Assembly (NCBI GenBank): GCA_900542475.1
Contig: UQNO01000056.1
Span: 1-10,059, forward strand
DNA from: an uncultured Bacteroidota bacterium
GTDB taxonomy: Bacteria; Bacteroidota; Bacteroidia; Bacteroidales; F082
Length of the DNA stretch: 10,059 nt
Direction: 5' to 3'
Part shown: one piece after another, positions 6,286 to 10,059 of the stretch
Numbering within the stretch: the stretch's first letter is position 1
Layout of the letters: each line of letters starts with the position of its first letter
Position numbers and translations under genes: made by a program
The notes under the pieces: model-generated
What the model saw: only the letters and a program-made list of their open reading frames with translations
Told to the model about the DNA's origin: nothing
Databases searched by the model: none

Positions 6286-7851
6286 ATGATTTTACTACAA
6301 GTAAGCACAAGCATTATTATTTATGCGGCAATCGGCATCGCGGCTGGCATCGGAGTTGGCGTGTTATTGGCAACTACAGTGATGCGCAAGGCTTTGACAA
6401 GAAAAAGCAATCAATTGCTTGAAGAAGCGAAGGAAAAAGGCGAAGTGATTAAAAAAGACAAGATTCTTCAGGCAAAAGAGAAGTTCTTTCAGATGAAATC
6501 TGATTATGAAAAGGAAACCAACGAGAAGAAACGCGAGCTGCAGAAAGTGGAGAGCCGTGTGCAGCAGCAGCAACAGCAGGTGAATCAGCGTAGCGAGGAA
6601 CTGAACCGTAAGACCAATGAGCTGAAGAATCAGCAGCAGGCACTCGAGGCACAGCAGGAAAGTCTGAAGAAACGTCAGGCGGAACTCGACAAAATTCAGG
6701 AAGAACAGAGGAGGACGCTCGAATCTATTTCGGGTCTCACAGTAAACGAAGCCAAGGAACAGCTTAAAGAGGCTGTGAAGGACGAGGCGCGTGCGGAGGC
6801 GATGGTTCTCGCAAAAGAAATAGTCGAGGAGGCCAAGATGTCGGCAAACCAGGACGCCAAGAAAATCGTTCTGGAGACTATCCAGAGGACAGCGTCTGAA
6901 CATGCGATAGAAAACACAGTGTCGGTGTTCAACATCGAGAACGACGAAATCAAGGGGCGCATCATCGGTCGCGAAGGCCGCAACATTCATGCCCTTGAAT
7001 CCCTTACAGGTGTGGAAATCATCATCGACGACAGTCCGGACGCGATTCTTCTCTCCGGTTTCGACCCGATACGCCGCGAAATAGCGCGTCTGTCGCTGCA
7101 AAAACTCGTCACCGACGGCCGCATACATCCGGCACGTATCGAGGAAGTGGTGAGAAAGGTCGAAAAACAGGTGGAACAAGAGATTGTAGAGACAGGTAAA
7201 CGCACCGTCATCGACCTCGGCATACATAACCTCGCACCTGAACTTATCAAGATGATTGGCAGAATGAAATACCGTTCGTCATACGGACAGAACCTGCTAC
7301 AGCACTCTGTGGAGACGGCGCGTCTGTGTGCCACAATGGCGGCGGAGCTCGGTCTCAACCCTAAAGTGGCGAAGCGCGCGGGCCTTTTGCACGATATCGG
7401 AAAGGTGGCCGACAATGAAGATGAGCTTCCGCACGCAATACTCGGTATGAAGACCGCCGAGAAATTCAAGGAAAAACCCGATGTCTGCAACGCCATCGGC
7501 GCACACCATGATGAAATCGAGATGGAATCTCTCATCGCGCCTGTCGTGCAGGTGTGCGACGCCATCTCGGGCGCTCGCCCGGGAGCGCGGCGCGAAGTAA
7601 TCGAGGCTTACATCCAGCGTTTGAATAAACTTGAAAAAATGGCCTTGTCTTATCCCGGCGTGGTGAAGACCTACGCTATCCAGGCGGGCCGTGAACTCCG
7701 TGTCATAGTGGGCGCCGACAAGGTGAGCGACCAGGAAGCCGACAGCATCGCATACGACCTCTCGCGACAAATCCAAACCGAGATGACGTATCCGGGACAA
7801 ATAAAAATCACTGTCATCAGGGAGACGCGGGCTGTGCAGTTTGCGAAATAA
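6286..7851 (+). CDS. rny: Ribonuclease Y
   Basis: RNase Y is a membrane-anchored endoribonuclease that initiates mRNA decay. The 521-residue length is typical. An N-terminal membrane helix (about residues 8-32) is followed by a long Gln/Glu/Lys-rich coiled coil (about 35-200). A KH RNA-binding domain contains GRIIGREGRN (224-233). The HD phosphohydrolase domain follows: LLQHSVE with His340, LLHDIGK with His369-Asp370, GAHHDE (405-410) and VCDAISGARPGARRE with Asp425. All expected metal-binding residues are present. The ATG at 6286 follows an A-rich leader without a Shine-Dalgarno sequence, normal for Bacteroidota. It lies 43 bases downstream of the RNA 3' stem, so it may be transcribed by read-through or from its own weak promoter. 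Confidence 0.97.
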   Translation: MILLQVSTSIIIYAAIGIAAGIGVGVLLATTVMRKALTRKSNQLLEEAKEKGEVIKKDKILQAKEKFFQMKSDYEKETNEKKRELQKVESRVQQQQQQVNQRSEELNRKTNELKNQQQALEAQQESLKKRQAELDKIQEEQRRTLESISGLTVNEAKEQLKEAVKDEARAEAMVLAKEIVEEAKMSANQDAKKIVLETIQRTASEHAIENTVSVFNIENDEIKGRIIGREGRNIHALESLTGVEIIIDDSPDAILLSGFDPIRREIARLSLQKLVTDGRIHPARIEEVVRKVEKQVEQEIVETGKRTVIDLGIHNLAPELIKMIGRMKYRSSYGQNLLQHSVETARLCATMAAELGLNPKVAKRAGLLHDIGKVADNEDELPHAILGMKTAEKFKEKPDVCNAIGAHHDEIEMESLIAPVVQVCDAISGARPGARREVIEAYIQRLNKLEKMALSYPGVVKTYAIQAGRELRVIVGADKVSDQEADSIAYDLSRQIQTEMTYPGQIKITVIRETRAVQFAK

Positions 7852-7853
7852 AA

Positions 7854-7880
7854 GTAAAGACGGATGAAATCCGTCTTTAC
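7854..7880. terminator. Perfect 12-bp inverted repeat after rny, terminator-like
   Basis: GTAAAGACGGAT (7854-7865) and ATCCGTCTTTAC (7869-7880) are perfect complements around a three-base GAA loop, starting three bases after the rny stop. No long T-run follows on either strand, so it is not a classic intrinsic terminator. It could still end or protect the rny transcript. A further CATCCGTCT at 7883-7891 repeats part of the right arm. From there to 8002 I see no gene, only the gap between the convergent rny and methyltransferase genes. Confidence 0.5.
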
Positions 7881-8002
7881 GGCATCCGTCTATCTGCTTG
7901 CAAACAATGTTGATGGCGTGACATCGGAAAACCACAAGACTCTTTGATGAAGATTTTTGAATGGCGTAATGATGAGGTCGGGAGAAGGAATATTTCCATG
8001 TA

Positions 8003-9655
8003 TCATGTACCCAATATTTTTTCAAGTGTTGTATCCGTAAAAGTTTCCCAAATTGCCAAACGTATCTGTTTGTAATCGGCAAAAAGTTGCTTGACAAATT
8101 CAATTTCAAAAATCAAACGAATGTCGTTTGGATTGGCATCGGGATGGACTTCGTGTTTTGAACCAATGCGTGCAACCTTTATGTAATACAAATCCCTGAT
8201 TCCCTTGCCTTTGCGATATGGCATAAAGTAATACAGATGATTTAATTCGATGGTGGAGGGGAATTTTTTTCCAGTGTAATAAATGTTGATTGAGCCGTCA
8301 AGCAACATTTGAATCGTATCGTTTTTTACTAATGATACAAGGAGGTTTTTGGATTTGTCTAAACCATCTGCCACGTCTGGCGATGAATTATGTACGATTT
8401 CTTCTGGTAATTCTTTTGCAACTTTTAAAAAATCAACTGGTTCAATATCACATTGCGATGAGTATTTTTTTAATGTGGTTTTGTCGCCAAACAAATATTT
8501 GGCAAAGATTTTCACCGTCTCGACATTCACTGCATTGCCGAATTGTTTGTACGCTTGAGCCTCTATTACATCGGGATTGAATGTGTCGGGAAAACTTTGT
8601 AAACGCGCGCACTCCCTTAACGTGAGAAACCGTTTCCTGGAGCCGACTATCGAAGTTTGTGTAATTGCCACCAATGCCGGGAAATATGTTTGTGGCTTGA
8701 CTCTGATTCCGGAAGGGCGGAATTGTAGAATATTATCCCATAAATCAGGATTTTTATATTGGCCGGCCTGCCACTCTAATTTCGCTTTTGCCCCGAAAAA
8801 AAGAGGATTTTTTCTTGCTTTTGATAGCCATTGTTCAATGAATTCCCTGTTTGAAGCATAAAGTTGATTGTTTTTGTTTATAAAATTAATTTTCCATTTG
8901 GGATATTCAGAGATGTCCTCGTTTTGTTCAGGCAAATGTAAATAATCCGACCAAATAGGAAATCCAGGCAATTTTTCAACTTTTATTCCTTGAATAAATT
9001 CGTTCCACAAATCTATCAAAGATATTTGCTCTTCCGACAATTTGTATTTTTGTATGTTTTCTATTTCGCCATCATTCAACAAAATGTCTTCTATCTTGCA
9101 TTTGGGAAGTTTATCAAAGGAAAATGAAAATTCGGGTATTTCGCCAATATCTTTTCTAACACACATAATGTACACCCGTTCTCGATGTTGTGGTATTCCC
9201 AAATAGTGAGGACTGAATATGACAGGTTCGTTCAATACGTTATAACCTGCGTCTTTTAAGTGTTTGTGGATTATTTTCCATGTATTTCCGTTGTCGTGCG
9301 AGGCAAGATTCCTTACATTCTCCAATAAGGCATATTTGGGTCTTGTTTCTCTCATTATACGTTCAATATCAAAAAACAAAGTGCCCTTGGTCTCGTCTTG
9401 AAACCCCAAACGCTTGCCTGCTTTGGAAAAAGTTTGACATGGAAACCCGGCGCATAGAACATCGTATGCCGGCAGTTTCTTTTCATCGATTTTAGTAATA
9501 TCTCGGTCGGGACGAATGCCGTAATTCGCCTCGTAAGTCTTGCGACAGTCCTCATCGATGTCGCACGCGAAGACGCATGTTCCGCCAAGTTGTGAGAATG
9601 CTTGATGAAAACCGCCGATGCCACAAAACAGGTCTATGAATTTGAATTTTTTCAT
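8003..9655 (-). CDS. Type II C5-cytosine DNA methyltransferase with C-terminal extension
   Basis: This 550-residue enzyme should methylate cytosine C5 in a specific DNA target using S-adenosylmethionine. Motif I is FIDLFCGIGGF (6-16). Motif IV is GFPCQTFSKAG (70-80), with catalytic Cys73. Motif VI contains LLENVRNL (110-117), motif VIII QHRERVYI (156-163), motif IX LRECARLQSFPD (346-357) and motif X QFGNAV (371-376). All are intact, so it is likely active. The target-recognition region lies at about 170-340. Residues from about 390 to 550 form an extension beyond the usual end of such enzymes. It includes NHLYYFMPYRKGKG and NDIRLIFEIEFVKQLF and ends in IRLAIWETFTD. The start ATG shares one base with the stop of the upstream endonuclease-like gene (TAATG), indicating translational coupling. 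The gene looks richer in A+T than rny, consistent with transfer. The target sequence cannot be predicted. Confidence 0.93.
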   Translation of the reverse strand: MKKFKFIDLFCGIGGFHQAFSQLGGTCVFACDIDEDCRKTYEANYGIRPDRDITKIDEKKLPAYDVLCAGFPCQTFSKAGKRLGFQDETKGTLFFDIERIMRETRPKYALLENVRNLASHDNGNTWKIIHKHLKDAGYNVLNEPVIFSPHYLGIPQHRERVYIMCVRKDIGEIPEFSFSFDKLPKCKIEDILLNDGEIENIQKYKLSEEQISLIDLWNEFIQGIKVEKLPGFPIWSDYLHLPEQNEDISEYPKWKINFINKNNQLYASNREFIEQWLSKARKNPLFFGAKAKLEWQAGQYKNPDLWDNILQFRPSGIRVKPQTYFPALVAITQTSIVGSRKRFLTLRECARLQSFPDTFNPDVIEAQAYKQFGNAVNVETVKIFAKYLFGDKTTLKKYSSQCDIEPVDFLKVAKELPEEIVHNSSPDVADGLDKSKNLLVSLVKNDTIQMLLDGSINIYYTGKKFPSTIELNHLYYFMPYRKGKGIRDLYYIKVARIGSKHEVHPDANPNDIRLIFEIEFVKQLFADYKQIRLAIWETFTDTTLEKILGT

Positions 9656-10059
9656 TATCGATAATTATATCTGAAGATGACGAAACGGTCTATATCTTTC
9701 TTTTTTATCATGAACTTCGGATTGCGTTTTGCCCCGTCAGGTTGGTGTCCTTGATTAAACTCCGCTAATGCCTCCCTATAGTTGATACGATTAAGTTCAA
9801 GAATAGTCATTCTCACAAATTTAACTCCGGTTTTCAGCCTGTTGGCGTAAGACAATTCATCTTTCTTTTTCATATAACGGTTATAAGCACGAACGTTTTT
9901 ATAGTCATTCTCTGATGAATCTTTGGTTGTCTCATGCTCATAAACGATGTACCAAAACTTTCCAAACATATTGATGCATTCGATAAAAGCCGTTTGGTCG
10001 TTGCCGGGGGCTGCCTTGGAGGTGATAGTGCTGGATTTCAAGTCTCCATAAAATTGACA
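9655..10059 (-). CDS. C-terminal part of a probable Type II restriction endonuclease (5' end outside window)
   Basis: The reading frame is open to the right window edge, giving 134 residues of a longer protein. The visible part includes YGDLKSSTITSKAAPGND near the edge. It continues with AFIECINMFGKFWYIVYEHET and ends IKKKDIDRFVIFRYNYR. The Asp-x-Lys of GDLKSS, followed by beta-strand-like hydrophobic segments, could be the second half of a PD-(D/E)xK nuclease core whose first acidic residue lies outside the window. The stop codon overlaps the methyltransferase ATG by one base (TAATG). This tight coupling to a C5 methyltransferase is the main reason to call it the cognate restriction enzyme. 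I do not recognise the specific family. A fusion or accessory protein such as a nicking enzyme cannot be excluded. Confidence 0.55.
   Translation of the reverse strand, partial: CQFYGDLKSSTITSKAAPGNDQTAFIECINMFGKFWYIVYEHETTKDSSENDYKNVRAYNRYMKKKDELSYANRLKTGVKFVRMTILELNRINYREALAEFNQGHQPDGAKRNPKFMIKKKDIDRFVIFRYNYR

Noticed and set aside
6364..7227. A 287-codon minus-strand open frame rich in Leu and Phe.
   Set aside because: It is the antisense image of the Gln/Glu/Lys-rich coiled coil and KH region of RNase Y, with no start signal or recognisable domain.
7297..8109. A 270-codon minus-strand open frame spanning the rny end and the methyltransferase end.
   Set aside because: It overlaps conserved HD-domain coding of rny on one strand and the methyltransferase 3' end on the other, and crosses the inverted repeat; no domain is evident.
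8290..9495. Several plus-strand open frames (8290-8580, 8577-8861, 9280-9495).
   Set aside because: All lie opposite conserved methyltransferase coding sequence and have no recognisable content.

Overview
The window looks like chromosomal DNA from a member of the Bacteroidota, most likely Bacteroidales. Four promoter -7 elements fit the Bacteroidota consensus TAnnTTTG, start codons have A-rich leaders with little Shine-Dalgarno signal, and the window carries DUF2851, a family I know from Bacteroidota. Most of it is core-genome housekeeping; the right-hand end is an accessory restriction-modification locus.

Layout from left to right. (1) 1-1241, minus: sufB, the Fe-S cluster scaffold, lacking its C-terminus at the window edge. 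(2) 1242-1342: a short divergent promoter region. (3) 1343-3959, plus: two overlapping genes, a doubly membrane-anchored protein that resembles a degenerate PHP-domain protein, and a GT-C (ArnT/PMT_2-like) membrane glycosyltransferase. The glycosyltransferase has an unusual soluble insert that ends like a dispersed repeat. (4) 3960-4103: a nested hairpin with a T-tract (probable terminator), then a promoter. (5) 4104-5360, plus: a DUF2851 protein. (6) 5391-7851, plus: a promoter, a small coiled-coil protein (ZapB-like by position), zapA, a structured RNA that I interpret as 6S RNA (ssrS), and rny (RNase Y). (7) 7854-7880: a perfect 12-bp inverted repeat between convergent genes. (8) 8003-10059, minus: a restriction-modification operon, with the C-terminal part of a probable restriction endonuclease overlapping by one base the start of a C5-cytosine DNA methyltransferase. 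The methyltransferase has an unexplained C-terminal extension of about 150 residues. This locus is visibly richer in A+T than rny, which fits horizontal acquisition.

How the genes work together. The coiled-coil/zapA pair probably acts at the FtsZ ring. The RNA between zapA and rny would regulate RNA polymerase, and RNase Y would start mRNA decay at the membrane. The membrane protein and glycosyltransferase probably act on envelope or lipid-linked glycans. The methyltransferase and its partner would form a Type II system. No CRISPR array, tRNA, rRNA or insertion sequence was seen, and no gene-free stretch exceeds about 230 bases. The least-described items are the degenerate PHP-like protein, the insert in the glycosyltransferase, and the methyltransferase extension.
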